Positions 8,190-17,342 of a DNA stretch of 59,068 bases are shown here, one piece after another. Numbering within the stretch: position 1 is the first letter of the stretch; each line of letters opens with the position of its first letter. The notes below the pieces were generated by a model that did not search any database, was not told the DNA's origin, and saw only the letters and a program-made list of their open reading frames with translations. The stretch covers positions 1 through 59,068 of the forward strand of contig CBFDCR010000029.1 of assembly GCA_965603365.1 (NCBI GenBank), read 5' to 3'. This stretch comes from JAHELQ01 sp965603365 (lineage in GTDB: Bacteria; Acidobacteriota; Aminicenantia; UBA2199). The translations under genes and the position numbers were made by a program.

Positions 8190-9583
8190 TTTATCCTGGA
8201 CCAGTTGTGACCAAAAAACCAGATTTTATGAAGCGAGATAAACTCCTGGTGGGGATGCTCTTTATTACTGCTTTTCTGGTCGTTTATTTTGCTCCTCCCG
8301 TTGTGGCCCGGGTTTATTTTGGCGCGCTGTTCATTTATGTATTTTATTCTAAAGAATATGGGGTTTTGGCTGCCTTTTATCTTGTCCTATTGATGAATCC
8401 GGTCAAGCTGTTTCGGGATGTGGATCTTCCGTTTTTCTCTCTTACCAGTGGTTTAAGCCTTACAATTTATGATATCCTGGGAATTATTCTGCTCGCTAAA
8501 GCATTAAGTATAAAAAAAAGATATTTATTTTTAAAATCTATTTTCTTATTGGTTGGATTGTTGGCGGTTTATCTTTTGGTCTCATTTTTTGATGGCAGTG
8601 AATTTTCCAATGTTGTTCGCACTTTGAGAGTTTATTTCTATCTTTCATCATATTTTGTGTTCTCAGCCTTTTTATCCGAAAAACGTCACTATGATGTGTT
8701 TATACGGATTGTTTTTGTATTCGCTGTTTTGGGTGTACTGGACCAGGTTTTTGCCCTGGTTACAAAGAAATATCTTATCTCATTTATTTCCGCCCAGGAA
8801 TACGGGCTTACACCATTTACCCTCAAAGGTACTGATGAACTCAGGAGTTTTCCCTCCGGCTTTCTTCTTGTCTATTTTGCCCTGGTGTTTATTTTTTGCA
8901 ATCTCAAATTTTTTAAGGGGAAAGTGACTTATGGTTATTGGCTTTTGGGTTTCTTTTCCCTCAGTATTTTGATCTCCTCTACCCGGCAGTGGTTGATCAA
9001 CCTGGTCATTGTCTTTGCCTTGACAGCGATCTTTACCAGGAGTTTCAAGAGAACTATTTTCTATCCATTGGTTACTATTTTAGTGCTGACTGTTATATTG
9101 GTTAACCTGGGAGTATTTTCCAGCAGCTATCTCCAGAGAAGTGTTTTAGAACGATACGGTACGATCGGCGAAGTGATGGCCGGAAATTATACTTCCATTG
9201 ATACCAGGGTTCGGGATTTGCAGAAAATTGTGAAAAACGCGTCGGAAAACTTTTTATTCGGAATGGGATTCCGGGCGGAAAAGGAAGATATGGACAACGA
9301 TCTGAGTGGCTTTCTCAATGCCATTATTCGTTTTGGGATTTTGGGAGCTATTCTTTTTACGTCTATTTTTATCACTGCGATTGTGAAATTGGGGCGAAGC
9401 TATGTCTTTACCCGGGATCAGACGGTGTTGACATTGGTTTTCGTCTGGATTGCCCTGTTGGTCCAGTATCTTGCAATCTATGATTTCCTCTCTTTTTCGA
9501 TATTCGGGATCACCCTGATTATGCTGCTGCTGGCATTTACGGAGAGAAAGATAAGGGATGCCTCGTTGGCGCGTCGCGGCTGA
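8171..9583 (+). CDS. Wzy-like polysaccharide polymerase / O-antigen ligase family membrane protein
   Basis: A very hydrophobic 470-residue protein with about ten to twelve membrane helices and one larger loop (about 210-240) containing SFISAQEYGL...RSFPSGF. Later loops include SSTRQWLINL and the FLFGMGFRAEKEDMDNDLSGFLNAIIRFGILGA stretch (broken here by its key residues G-M-G-F and D-N-D), the usual ending of polymerase/ligase proteins. Such proteins join repeat units in the periplasm. ATG 8171 has AAGGAT upstream and overlaps the methyltransferase by 19 bases; a longer start at 8114 is possible. Two further O-antigen ligase-like genes lie at 41791 and 48021. Confidence 0.78.
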   Translation: MAQENLVYPGPVVTKKPDFMKRDKLLVGMLFITAFLVVYFAPPVVARVYFGALFIYVFYSKEYGVLAAFYLVLLMNPVKLFRDVDLPFFSLTSGLSLTIYDILGIILLAKALSIKKRYLFLKSIFLLVGLLAVYLLVSFFDGSEFSNVVRTLRVYFYLSSYFVFSAFLSEKRHYDVFIRIVFVFAVLGVLDQVFALVTKKYLISFISAQEYGLTPFTLKGTDELRSFPSGFLLVYFALVFIFCNLKFFKGKVTYGYWLLGFFSLSILISSTRQWLINLVIVFALTAIFTRSFKRTIFYPLVTILVLTVILVNLGVFSSSYLQRSVLERYGTIGEVMAGNYTSIDTRVRDLQKIVKNASENFLFGMGFRAEKEDMDNDLSGFLNAIIRFGILGAILFTSIFITAIVKLGRSYVFTRDQTVLTLVFVWIALLVQYLAIYDFLSFSIFGITLIMLLLAFTERKIRDASLARRG

Positions 9584-10601
9584 CCGTCTAATGATTCAGA
9601 AAAAGTTTTTTCCCGGACTTTCGTTTGCAGAGCGGCAGGATATCGATCGTTTTATCGAACTCCAGGGGGGATTGATCTTTCATGAAACCGAGTTTAACCG
9701 TATTGTATCGGAGGTTTTTCATACCCGGCTTTTTTATCTGGTGGCGTATCACTCCACTGGTGGTCTAAAGGCTGTTTGTCCCATTCATACTATAAAGAAT
9801 AACTTCCTTAAACTGAGCTATTCGAATCCCGCCATATTTGAAGTTCCCTATGGCGGCTGGGTATATGATTCTAAACAGGTGCAGCTCCAGGATTTAATCA
9901 GGAAGATTCCGTTGTCCATGAACGAGACATTGATTTACTGGTCCAATCTCCAGGTAGAGGGGGACGAATATCGGCAGCATTTTAGGGCCGGACTGTCGGT
10001 TAAGCAGACCGCTGTGGTTGATTTGACCCAATCGCAGGAGTGGATATGGAAATCGGCTGTCCATTCTAAACGGAGGAATATGATTCGCAAGGCGTTAAAG
10101 TCAGGTGTTGAGGTCGAAATCTCCGGGTCAAAACTTTATCCGCAGTATCGAACCATGATGGTTGATCTCAACCGGAAGACCGAGAGAGAGTCCAAACCGG
10201 CGGAGTATTACCAACAGGTGGTCGATCTCTATTTTAGAAAGAAACAGGCGGTCATTTTATTGGCCAGGTTGGGTAAGGAAATCCTGGCGGGTATAATAGT
10301 GGTGGGAAATAAGAATTTTATGCACTACTGGCAGGGGGCCAGTCAGAAGGATGCCCCCAGCCTGGGACAGGGGGAATTGCTCCAATGGGAAGCCATTAAG
10401 TGGGCCAGGAGGAATGGGTGCCGTTATTATGATCTTTGTGTGGTGGAACCGGATCGGCTGCCGCAAATTGCCAGGTTTAAATTAGGATTTTCGAGGAGGT
10501 TGGCCCATTTTTATTTGATGAATCGAAAAACAGTTGCTTTCAAAATCATTTCAAGGTTCCAGAAATTAACGGTGGGATTCCGAAAAAATGATCATTCGTA
10601 A
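9558..10601 (+). CDS. FemAB/BioF2-like GNAT-fold protein (1 of 3)
   Basis: This protein (347 aa) has the double-GNAT architecture of FemAB-like and CelD/BioF2 proteins: an N-terminal FHETEFNRIV half and SKRRNMIRKALKSGVEVEI in the middle, where SKRRNxIRKA is the family's basic motif. The C-terminal half contains ILAGIIVVG...HYWQGAS and NGCRYYDLC. FemAB proteins add amino acids from aminoacyl-tRNA to peptidoglycan precursors; members in polysaccharide loci are mostly uncharacterised. ATG 9558 has GGAGAG upstream; ATG 9591 is an alternative. It overlaps both neighbours. Confidence 0.75.
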   Translation: MPRWRVAADRLMIQKKFFPGLSFAERQDIDRFIELQGGLIFHETEFNRIVSEVFHTRLFYLVAYHSTGGLKAVCPIHTIKNNFLKLSYSNPAIFEVPYGGWVYDSKQVQLQDLIRKIPLSMNETLIYWSNLQVEGDEYRQHFRAGLSVKQTAVVDLTQSQEWIWKSAVHSKRRNMIRKALKSGVEVEISGSKLYPQYRTMMVDLNRKTERESKPAEYYQQVVDLYFRKKQAVILLARLGKEILAGIIVVGNKNFMHYWQGASQKDAPSLGQGELLQWEAIKWARRNGCRYYDLCVVEPDRLPQIARFKLGFSRRLAHFYLMNRKTVAFKIISRFQKLTVGFRKNDHS

Positions 10602-11796
10602 TATTTTTATCCTGCCAACGGATCAGGTGGTAGCGTTAAACATTGTTAGGGATTTAGTTGAATATAGAAAAGATATTGTTATCCTCTGCTCTCCAGAAGG
10701 AAAAATTGAATGGCTAAAAAGGTCGCAATTCAAGACAAATATTGAATATATCGATAGTGTTCGTAATTATTTTGATAATTTAGAAAGGATTGAGCCGGAT
10801 GAGATAAATTTAATCTTTCCCACTCATGATCTGGACTGGTTTAAAATATTGGCTGTTGACTCTGTTCTTGAAAAATGCTTTATTCCGGATGTGAAGACGT
10901 TGAAAATTATTCTGGACAAAGAAAGATTATATAATTTTTTACAACGCAGTGGAGTTCCCTTTCTGAAGACTTTTTCTAAAGTATCTGAAATCGTATTCCC
11001 GGTTGTAGTGAAGGAGAAAAGGCGCATTAAAGAAGATTTCTGGCGGATCTTCCATTCAAAATTTTTAAGAGTCTCCAATAAAGAGGAGTTAGAAAAGGCT
11101 ATCCTGACTTATGGAGATATAGACAACTTAATTTTCCAGGAAAATCTGCCAAAGACTCCCCAGAATGAGTTTTCGGTTATCGGTTATCGGTTCAAAAATG
11201 GTCAGGTGATCGGAAAGTGTGTTCAGAAAACCCATCAAATTCCCCAGGGAGGGGTTACCACTTTTGCTGAATATTATGAATCGGAGAGAATTCAAGAATA
11301 CGGAAAAAAAATTCTGGACTTGTTGAGTTATAACGGAATCTTTGAAATTGAATTTCTATATTCGAAGGAGAAAGATGAGTACTATTTCATTGATTTTAAT
11401 GCCCGCTGCTGTCATTGGTATAATATGTTGAGCGGAAGCGGCATAAATTTACCGTTAACAGCTCTTCAGGAGATAAAAGGTATCAACGGATCTCCCCCTG
11501 ATTTTTATCCAAAAAAATTTATGGACCTCAAGTCTGAATTGATGAGTCATGTGATTTACGGGAATACACTCTGGATAGCGATTATTAGATTAGGCTGGCT
11601 TTTAAGAACAATAAGAAGGGAAGATATTGTTTTTGCGGTTTACAGCAGGATGGATAAACCTTGCAGCAGGTATCTTCTGGCTGAGATATTCAGGAATATA
11701 TATAGATATTATTTCCAGGTTTTCTTTAAAGTGAAGGTGAAAAAATTATTAATTCGACTCGGAATGTATCGATATTTGAAAAAAGCAGAAGAATGA
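10588..11796 (+). CDS. ATP-grasp carboxylate-amine ligase-like protein (1 of 3)
   Basis: This 402-residue protein shows the carbamoyl-phosphate-synthase-like ATP-grasp layout. It has an N-terminal pre-ATP-grasp domain (IFPTHDLDWF), DKERLYNFLQRSGVPFLKTF at the start of the central domain, FPVVVKEKRR as the nucleotide-lysine strand, FQENLPKT as the adenine-binding segment, and FEIEFLYSKEKDEYYFIDFNAR as the metal-binding end. Such enzymes activate a carboxylate as acyl phosphate and join it to an amine. Codon use is distinctly AT-rich. It overlaps both neighbours and probably acts with the PLP enzyme and GNAT that follow. Confidence 0.8.
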   Translation: MIIRNIFILPTDQVVALNIVRDLVEYRKDIVILCSPEGKIEWLKRSQFKTNIEYIDSVRNYFDNLERIEPDEINLIFPTHDLDWFKILAVDSVLEKCFIPDVKTLKIILDKERLYNFLQRSGVPFLKTFSKVSEIVFPVVVKEKRRIKEDFWRIFHSKFLRVSNKEELEKAILTYGDIDNLIFQENLPKTPQNEFSVIGYRFKNGQVIGKCVQKTHQIPQGGVTTFAEYYESERIQEYGKKILDLLSYNGIFEIEFLYSKEKDEYYFIDFNARCCHWYNMLSGSGINLPLTALQEIKGINGSPPDFYPKKFMDLKSELMSHVIYGNTLWIAIIRLGWLLRTIRREDIVFAVYSRMDKPCSRYLLAEIFRNIYRYYFQVFFKVKVKKLLIRLGMYRYLKKAEE

Positions 11797-12875
11797 GTGG
11801 TTTGAATTTTAAGATTCCTGAAAGAATAAGGAGTCTACCGAAGTGTAGGCTTTGTGATTTGCCGACTCCGATTCAGGAACTGGCGGGAACGTTTGGGACA
11901 GATAACCAGATTTTTATAAAAAGAGATGATTTAAATTTGCCCGGGTTTGGAGGGAATAAAGCCAGGAAAGGGGAATTCATTTTTGGCCACCTTTTGGACA
12001 AAGGGAAGAGTGGGATTGTATGGTCATCCTCCCCGATATCCAATGAATTAAGGACACTGGCCTATTTTGGGAACAAATTGGATAAGGATGTTGTGCTGAT
12101 CACCTGGGGCAAAAAAAAGGATCTTATCAACTCTTTCCCCAATCTTTTTTATGCCCAGCGCTATGGAGCCAGAGTCATTTATTATAGATCGAATGACCGC
12201 CGGGATTACATTTTTGAAAGGTTATCTAAACGTTTTTTAGAGAGAAATTATTACATCCAGAGCCTGTATGATGAAGCGCTTGGGGCAGTCGCCTATATCG
12301 AATGTGGAGAGGAGATTGATCATTATGTGAATAATAACCAGCTCCATTTTGATTATATATTTGTGTGCTCTTCAGGTGCGACACAGATCGGACTTGAAGT
12401 GGCGAAGAGAGTTTATGGCTGGAAAACCGCAATTATTGGGATAAATCATATCGTCTGGAAAGACAAATCATGGTTAAAACAGCGCTTTTCTAATATCTGG
12501 GATATGGTGATGGAGAGGATATTGGATATTAATTGGACTAAACCTGAGTTTCGTAACGAAATCAGATACGCTGTACCCGGGTATGGCTTAACAAATAGTG
12601 ATGTGATGGAGATTTGTACCCGAATGGACCTGGAAAGGGGAATTTTTCTCGACCCTTATTATTCCGGTAAAGCCTTTTGGGGAATGTTGGATATGTTAAA
12701 GCATCAACGCGGCAAGAGGGTGCTGTTTATCCACACTGGTGGCGGTGTAAATTTATTGAATGGAGTCATGGAATTGGCTAAGATTCCTGCCGATATCAGG
12801 TTGAAGTCCTTTCTTAACAGTGGTATGAGACGGACTCTTCGATTTGCGGCACGAGTAAAAAATGTATTTAAATAA
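11793..12875 (+). CDS. PLP-dependent enzyme, D-cysteine desulfhydrase/ACC deaminase-like (fold type II)
   Basis: A 360-residue tryptophan-synthase-beta superfamily protein. It has FIKRDDLNLPGFGGNKARK (PLP lysine K56), the cofactor-phosphate segment VCSSGATQIGLEVA, and HTGGGVNLL near the end. This is the pattern of D-cysteine desulfhydrase and 1-aminocyclopropane-1-carboxylate deaminase. In a polysaccharide cluster the more likely job is making or racemising an unusual amino acid that the adjacent ATP-grasp ligase attaches; this is inference. AT-rich, with a start overlapping the previous stop (ATGA). Confidence 0.75.
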   Translation: MSGLNFKIPERIRSLPKCRLCDLPTPIQELAGTFGTDNQIFIKRDDLNLPGFGGNKARKGEFIFGHLLDKGKSGIVWSSSPISNELRTLAYFGNKLDKDVVLITWGKKKDLINSFPNLFYAQRYGARVIYYRSNDRRDYIFERLSKRFLERNYYIQSLYDEALGAVAYIECGEEIDHYVNNNQLHFDYIFVCSSGATQIGLEVAKRVYGWKTAIIGINHIVWKDKSWLKQRFSNIWDMVMERILDINWTKPEFRNEIRYAVPGYGLTNSDVMEICTRMDLERGIFLDPYYSGKAFWGMLDMLKHQRGKRVLFIHTGGGVNLLNGVMELAKIPADIRLKSFLNSGMRRTLRFAARVKNVFK

Positions 12876-13506
12876 GATTATTCATTATTATGAAAATAAT
12901 GGTTTTTTTAAGACGGTGAGTTATTCGGTGAATAGAATTTTATGGCATCTTAGAAATCTATTGGCGTTGCAGATTAGGTTTATTCTGACTTATGAGAATC
13001 AAACCAGAACAAAAAATGTCTCGTGCCAGACCGAAAAATTCGACTTTAAATTGGTTTATTCGTTAGACGAGATATCCACGGAAATTTATGAATCCTTTCA
13101 AAAGACGATGAAGTTCTTTTTTAAGACTGGCGAGCCTTATTTAGAATTATTTGATTCTAAAAATTCGATGCTACTGGTAAGCAGGGGAAGTGAAGTTGTT
13201 CATTTTGAATTTGTTAATTTTAATGACCAATTTATTTTTCCTCCACTGAATTTTGATCGGAACCTGTTTGTTTATATTTGGGAAGTTCATACTTTACCGT
13301 CTTATCGAGGAAATAATTTGTATATAGAAAGCTTAAAATTTTTAGCGGAAAATATTTCAAAAAATTTGCTTTTAACCACGCGGCTGTCAAATAAAATTGC
13401 TCTCAACAAGGTAAAAAAATTTGGGTTTAAAAGGAAGGGGATATTGATTTTCCTCAAATGGTTTAAGAAAGAACAATGGCAGCCGATTTATTTCCTCAAA
13501 CCTTAG
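12862..13506 (+). CDS. GNAT-family N-acetyltransferase-like protein
   Basis: A 214-residue protein, weakly similar to GNAT enzymes in its C-terminal half. There is a beta strand YIWEVHTLPSYRG followed by NNLYIESLKFLAE (acetyl-CoA pyrophosphate-loop region), then LTTRLSNKIALNKVKKFGFKRKG, the typical end of the fold. The N-terminal 60 residues are basic and not recognisable. It is strongly AT-rich and closes the ATP-grasp/PLP/GNAT cassette; acylation of an amino group is likely. Confidence 0.6.
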   Translation: MYLNKIIHYYENNGFFKTVSYSVNRILWHLRNLLALQIRFILTYENQTRTKNVSCQTEKFDFKLVYSLDEISTEIYESFQKTMKFFFKTGEPYLELFDSKNSMLLVSRGSEVVHFEFVNFNDQFIFPPLNFDRNLFVYIWEVHTLPSYRGNNLYIESLKFLAENISKNLLLTTRLSNKIALNKVKKFGFKRKGILIFLKWFKKEQWQPIYFLKP

Positions 13507-15003
13507 ATGTTGGCTCAAAAGATATTTTTAAGTTTTTCTTCGAAAGTGTTGCTTCAGTTTATGCAACTGGTTGCCAGTGTGGTGGTCGCCAGGGTGGCGG
13601 GCCCCTCTGTTTTGGGTACGATTGCCTTCGGTCTTTCTTATGTCTCTCTTTTTCAATTTATCGTAGGGCTGGGATTTGGCAGTGCCCATATCAAATTGGT
13701 TTCGGAAGGCCGTGACCTGGGGAAGTGTATCTCGACCTATGCGGTGATCAATATGGTTACCACTGCCCTTTTTTTTATTTCAGTGACGGTGTTTTTTTTA
13801 TTCCAGAAATTTGCTATCAAGGTGCAGTTTGAGAGTTCCTCGCACCAGATTGTCATTGTTATTTTTATTATAATGTTAACAGTCAAACAAATTTTTAATA
13901 TTCCGAACTTTACCTTTGCCGGAAGGTTGGAACAGGCTAAACAAGATATCCCGGAGATTGGCCGGAATATATTTCTCCAGTTTTCAAGGATATTGGTCGT
14001 TTTACTGGGATTTGGCGCAGTGGCACTGGCACTGGTAAACTTATTATCGCTTTTGCTGTTGATTCCTTTTGTCTGGTATCTATTCAGGAATTATCCTTTT
14101 GATCGTTTTGATAAAGAGTTGGCCAGGGATTATTTAAAAATCGCTGTCCCTCTCATTGCTATCGGGATGTCCACTGCATTGATTCGTCACCTGGACAAGG
14201 TTATCTTACAGTTTTTTACTGACTCGAAGGAGGTTGGATATTATGCTGCTGGATATCGCATCGGTGGTTTTGTTAGTATGATAGCTGCGAGTGTCGGGAT
14301 GCTTCTCTTTCCGGTTTTTTCAAAAAAAATTGCCGAAGGTAACATCGGCTATATTAAAGAAAAAATTCAGCAGTATGAAAGGTTTTGTTTCTTATTTATC
14401 ATGCCATTGGTCATCTTCCTCGTTTTGTATTCTGATACAATCGTGATTTTGATCTTAGGCCAGGAATATACTCCTTCTATCCCGGTATTATCGGTTATAA
14501 TTTTTTCCATGTTTATTATGTTAATTACAATGCCCTATGGGAATTTGGTAACCGGAATGGGCTACTTTAAGGTGGCTGCTGTCGTTAATATCATTAAGGC
14601 GTTCGTATTCGTACTGTCTTTGTATGTTCTGGTTAATCCCGGTTTACTTGGATTGGCAGCGTTGGGCGCAGCTTATGCCATATTCCTGATTAATGTGATG
14701 ACATGGATTGTCAATAAGATATTTATTAAGATCAAAGTAAAATCCATTCCACTGACTCAAAATTTTGAATTTTTTATATTTGGAATTGTGAATTATATTA
14801 TATTTTATTTTATTTATAATCATTTTTGTACAGTATACGGCCTGACATTCAAGCTGGTTTTTCCGGTGCTCTATTTTTTGGTAACCTATCTTTTACTGGC
14901 TTCGTTTAAACTGATAAAGAAGAAAGATTTATCGATGTTGTTTTCATTTTTTAATTTAAAGATCGTCAACAAATATGTTAAATCCGAGATAATCGAGAGA
15001 TAG
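13507..15003 (+). CDS. polysaccharide flippase, Wzx/MOP family
   Basis: A 498-residue integral membrane protein with about twelve to fourteen helices. The N-terminal FSSKVLLQFMQLVASVVVARVAGPSVLGTIAF region is broken here by its family marks (the LxxxxxLVAxVVVARxxGPxxLG pattern), and the YYAAGYRIGGFVSM segment follows near the middle. Wzx proteins move undecaprenyl-linked repeat units across the inner membrane. Its presence with a Wzy-like polymerase, a BY-kinase and Wza shows a Wzx/Wzy-dependent route. It begins directly after the previous stop. Confidence 0.87.
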   Translation: MLAQKIFLSFSSKVLLQFMQLVASVVVARVAGPSVLGTIAFGLSYVSLFQFIVGLGFGSAHIKLVSEGRDLGKCISTYAVINMVTTALFFISVTVFFLFQKFAIKVQFESSSHQIVIVIFIIMLTVKQIFNIPNFTFAGRLEQAKQDIPEIGRNIFLQFSRILVVLLGFGAVALALVNLLSLLLLIPFVWYLFRNYPFDRFDKELARDYLKIAVPLIAIGMSTALIRHLDKVILQFFTDSKEVGYYAAGYRIGGFVSMIAASVGMLLFPVFSKKIAEGNIGYIKEKIQQYERFCFLFIMPLVIFLVLYSDTIVILILGQEYTPSIPVLSVIIFSMFIMLITMPYGNLVTGMGYFKVAAVVNIIKAFVFVLSLYVLVNPGLLGLAALGAAYAIFLINVMTWIVNKIFIKIKVKSIPLTQNFEFFIFGIVNYIIFYFIYNHFCTVYGLTFKLVFPVLYFLVTYLLLASFKLIKKKDLSMLFSFFNLKIVNKYVKSEIIER

Positions 15004-15005
15004 AC

Positions 15006-15989
15006 ATGGAAGAAGATGCCGGTCATATCCAATTCCCCCTGGTTCATGTGATTATGTTAAACTGGAATCAGCACCGGATGACCATTCATTGTGTGAAATC
15101 TGTTTTGAAGTCAAAATATCCAAATTTCAGGGTCAGTGTAATCGATAATGGCTCGGAGTTTGAGAGTGCCGAGGCTGTGAAGAATGAATTTGGCAATAAA
15201 ATCGGGTTTTTTAGAATCGAAACGAACTGTGGTTACGTGGGGGGGATGAATTTTGCCCTTCGAGTTGCTGCCCGATACAATCCCCGATACTTTTTGATTA
15301 TGAATAACGATGCGGTAATCGATCCCGCCGCCATCGGCGAACTGGTCAAAACCGCTCAAAAGTACGCCGATAAATGCCTGGTTACCGGTAAGGTGTATCA
15401 TTATGACCGCCCCGATGTATTGCAGCATGTCGGGTTTGTGATCAACGATTCCAGGTACCTGAGCCTTGAGCCGATCGTAAAAGATGAAAAGGATGTCGGC
15501 CAGTTTGAGCGGGTGGAGGAGAGGGATATGATCGATGATATTTTCTGGTTGATGCCGGCCCGGGTTTACCAGGAGGTGGGAGGTTATTCTCCCTATTTCT
15601 GGTTTAACGGGGAGCAGGCGGACCTGGCCTTGAGAGCTGTAAAGGCGGGCAAAAAACTGGTTTTTACCCCGAAGGCGAAACTCTGGCATAAAGGCAGTCT
15701 CTCTATCGGCGGCAGGTCGAATAACCCGGAACTGGTTTACTGGCATATTCGCAGCAAATTGACCCTGCTGTTTCTCCACATCAAGAAGAGACATTTCCTG
15801 AAGGTGTACCTCCAGACGATTTGGACGATATGGGTCGGTTTTATTAAAAATCTGGTAAAGCTTATATTAAAGAGGAAAACGAGATTGAAACTGGTTGGGG
15901 CCTCCTGGAGGGGTTGGTGGGCTTTTACGAAATGGCTGTTTCGCCAGTCCGAGGTAGCCCCTGATGTGCCCGGTAAACGGGTCAACTGA
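15006..15989 (+). CDS. family 2 glycosyltransferase, rhamnosyltransferase-like
   Basis: A 327-residue GT-A enzyme: HVIMLNWNQHRMT opening strand, VIDNGSEF nucleotide-binding acid, NCGYVGGMNFAL, LIMNNDAVID as the DxD-type metal site (about residues 98-107), and GGYSPYFWFNGEQADLALR as the acceptor/catalytic region (ED/EQ type). The C-terminus is basic with a hydrophobic, membrane-associating stretch (about 255-285). It adds one sugar to the lipid-linked oligosaccharide on the cytoplasmic face. The donor cannot be read from the sequence. Confidence 0.87.
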   Translation: MEEDAGHIQFPLVHVIMLNWNQHRMTIHCVKSVLKSKYPNFRVSVIDNGSEFESAEAVKNEFGNKIGFFRIETNCGYVGGMNFALRVAARYNPRYFLIMNNDAVIDPAAIGELVKTAQKYADKCLVTGKVYHYDRPDVLQHVGFVINDSRYLSLEPIVKDEKDVGQFERVEERDMIDDIFWLMPARVYQEVGGYSPYFWFNGEQADLALRAVKAGKKLVFTPKAKLWHKGSLSIGGRSNNPELVYWHIRSKLTLLFLHIKKRHFLKVYLQTIWTIWVGFIKNLVKLILKRKTRLKLVGASWRGWWAFTKWLFRQSEVAPDVPGKRVN

Positions 15990-16001
15990 GGGACTAAAAA
16001 A

Positions 16002-17336
16002 ATGAGTCTTTTACGAAGAGCCTGGTGGCGGGCCTGGTTGAAGCGCCAGTATCGGCGGTATCAGGCGGATAATCCTTTCAAGGTATACAGGTTTCTCGAC
16101 CGAAGCCAATGGTGGGAGCGGGAGCGGTTGGATAACTTTCGGTTAATGAAGGTAAAAAAGCTGCTGCGGTATGCGATGACCCATGTTCCATATTATCGAG
16201 AACGCCTGAAGGGATTGGAATTGGCGCACTTTACCCTGGATGATATGAAGCACCTGCCGGTGTTAACCAGAGATATGGTAAGGGCTCATTTTGAGCGGTT
16301 GAGGACAGATGAAGATTCTCATGGTATGGTAAAGGCTTATACCAGCGGAAGTACCGGAACGCCTATGTTGATTTATCGATCCCTTCAAGCATCTGCCCTC
16401 AACATCGGGGGTACGTTTCGTTATCTGGGTTGGTGGGGTGTGAAACCCGGGGAGCGGCGGGTGGTCATCTGGGGACGCACCGATTCTAGCCAAAGAGCGG
16501 CCATTGCCCTGTTCAAGCGGTTGAACCGGAAGTTGGTGAACCATACCCTTGTGTTCGATGTCTTTGATTTGAACCCCGAAAGTATAACGACATACCTGGC
16601 TCGGCTCAGGGATTTCAAGCCCGCTTATATCGAAGGGTACGGATCGGCGTTAAAGACGTTTGGCCAGTTAATGGCGGATTGTAGGCTGGCGATTGAGCCG
16701 GTGAGACTAAAGGTGGTGGTGGCATATGGGGAGGTGCTGAACGATCAGTACCGGCAATTAATGGAGCAGGCGTTTGGCTGCCCGGTGATGAACCAGTATG
16801 GTTCCCGGGACGGGGGGCTGGTGGCTTACGAGTGCCCGGAAGGGGGCATGCATATCCAGGAGGAATCCCAGTATATATGGATAGACCATCAGGATGAATA
16901 CGTCGGCACAGAGTTGGATAATTTTGCCATGCCCCTGATCAACTACAAAGTGGGGGACCGGTTGGCTTTGTCTTCCGATATGTGTCCCTGCGGCCGACAA
17001 CTGGCGCTTATCAATAAGGTGTGGGGCCGCAGCGGGGATATGGTACGAAAACCGGACGGTACATTCATCAGTGATTGGATCTTTTATTATATCTTCAAGG
17101 AGTTGTCTGAAAACGGGGCGAACCGGCTGGTCCGGCAGTTTAAGGTCATCCAGGAAAAGAATTCCTTTGATGTATTGATTGTAAAGGATATCGGTTATAC
17201 GGAGTCGGCGACGGATTTTATCCGGCAAAAAATGAGGAGCCATATCGGCGATTTCATAGAGATCCGTTTCAGGTTTGTTAAGGCAATCGAGCGTGAAAGA
17301 AGCGGTAAATTAAAACAGTTTGTCCGAAAGGATTGA
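16002..17336 (+). CDS. CapK/PaaK-like adenylate-forming enzyme
   Basis: A 444-residue member of the phenylacetate-CoA-ligase/CapK group. The AMP-binding P-loop is YTSGSTGTPM (about residues 113-122); MNQYGSRDGG corresponds to the A5-type motif and YKVGDRLAL...GRSGDMVRKPDG to the A7-A8 region. Such enzymes activate a carboxylate as acyl-AMP. In capsule clusters they are linked to acyl decorations, but the substrate is unknown and no carrier protein is visible nearby. GAGGGA at 15988-15993 supports the start. Confidence 0.85.
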   Translation: MSLLRRAWWRAWLKRQYRRYQADNPFKVYRFLDRSQWWERERLDNFRLMKVKKLLRYAMTHVPYYRERLKGLELAHFTLDDMKHLPVLTRDMVRAHFERLRTDEDSHGMVKAYTSGSTGTPMLIYRSLQASALNIGGTFRYLGWWGVKPGERRVVIWGRTDSSQRAAIALFKRLNRKLVNHTLVFDVFDLNPESITTYLARLRDFKPAYIEGYGSALKTFGQLMADCRLAIEPVRLKVVVAYGEVLNDQYRQLMEQAFGCPVMNQYGSRDGGLVAYECPEGGMHIQEESQYIWIDHQDEYVGTELDNFAMPLINYKVGDRLALSSDMCPCGRQLALINKVWGRSGDMVRKPDGTFISDWIFYYIFKELSENGANRLVRQFKVIQEKNSFDVLIVKDIGYTESATDFIRQKMRSHIGDFIEIRFRFVKAIERERSGKLKQFVRKD

Positions 17337-17342
17337 TTAAGA

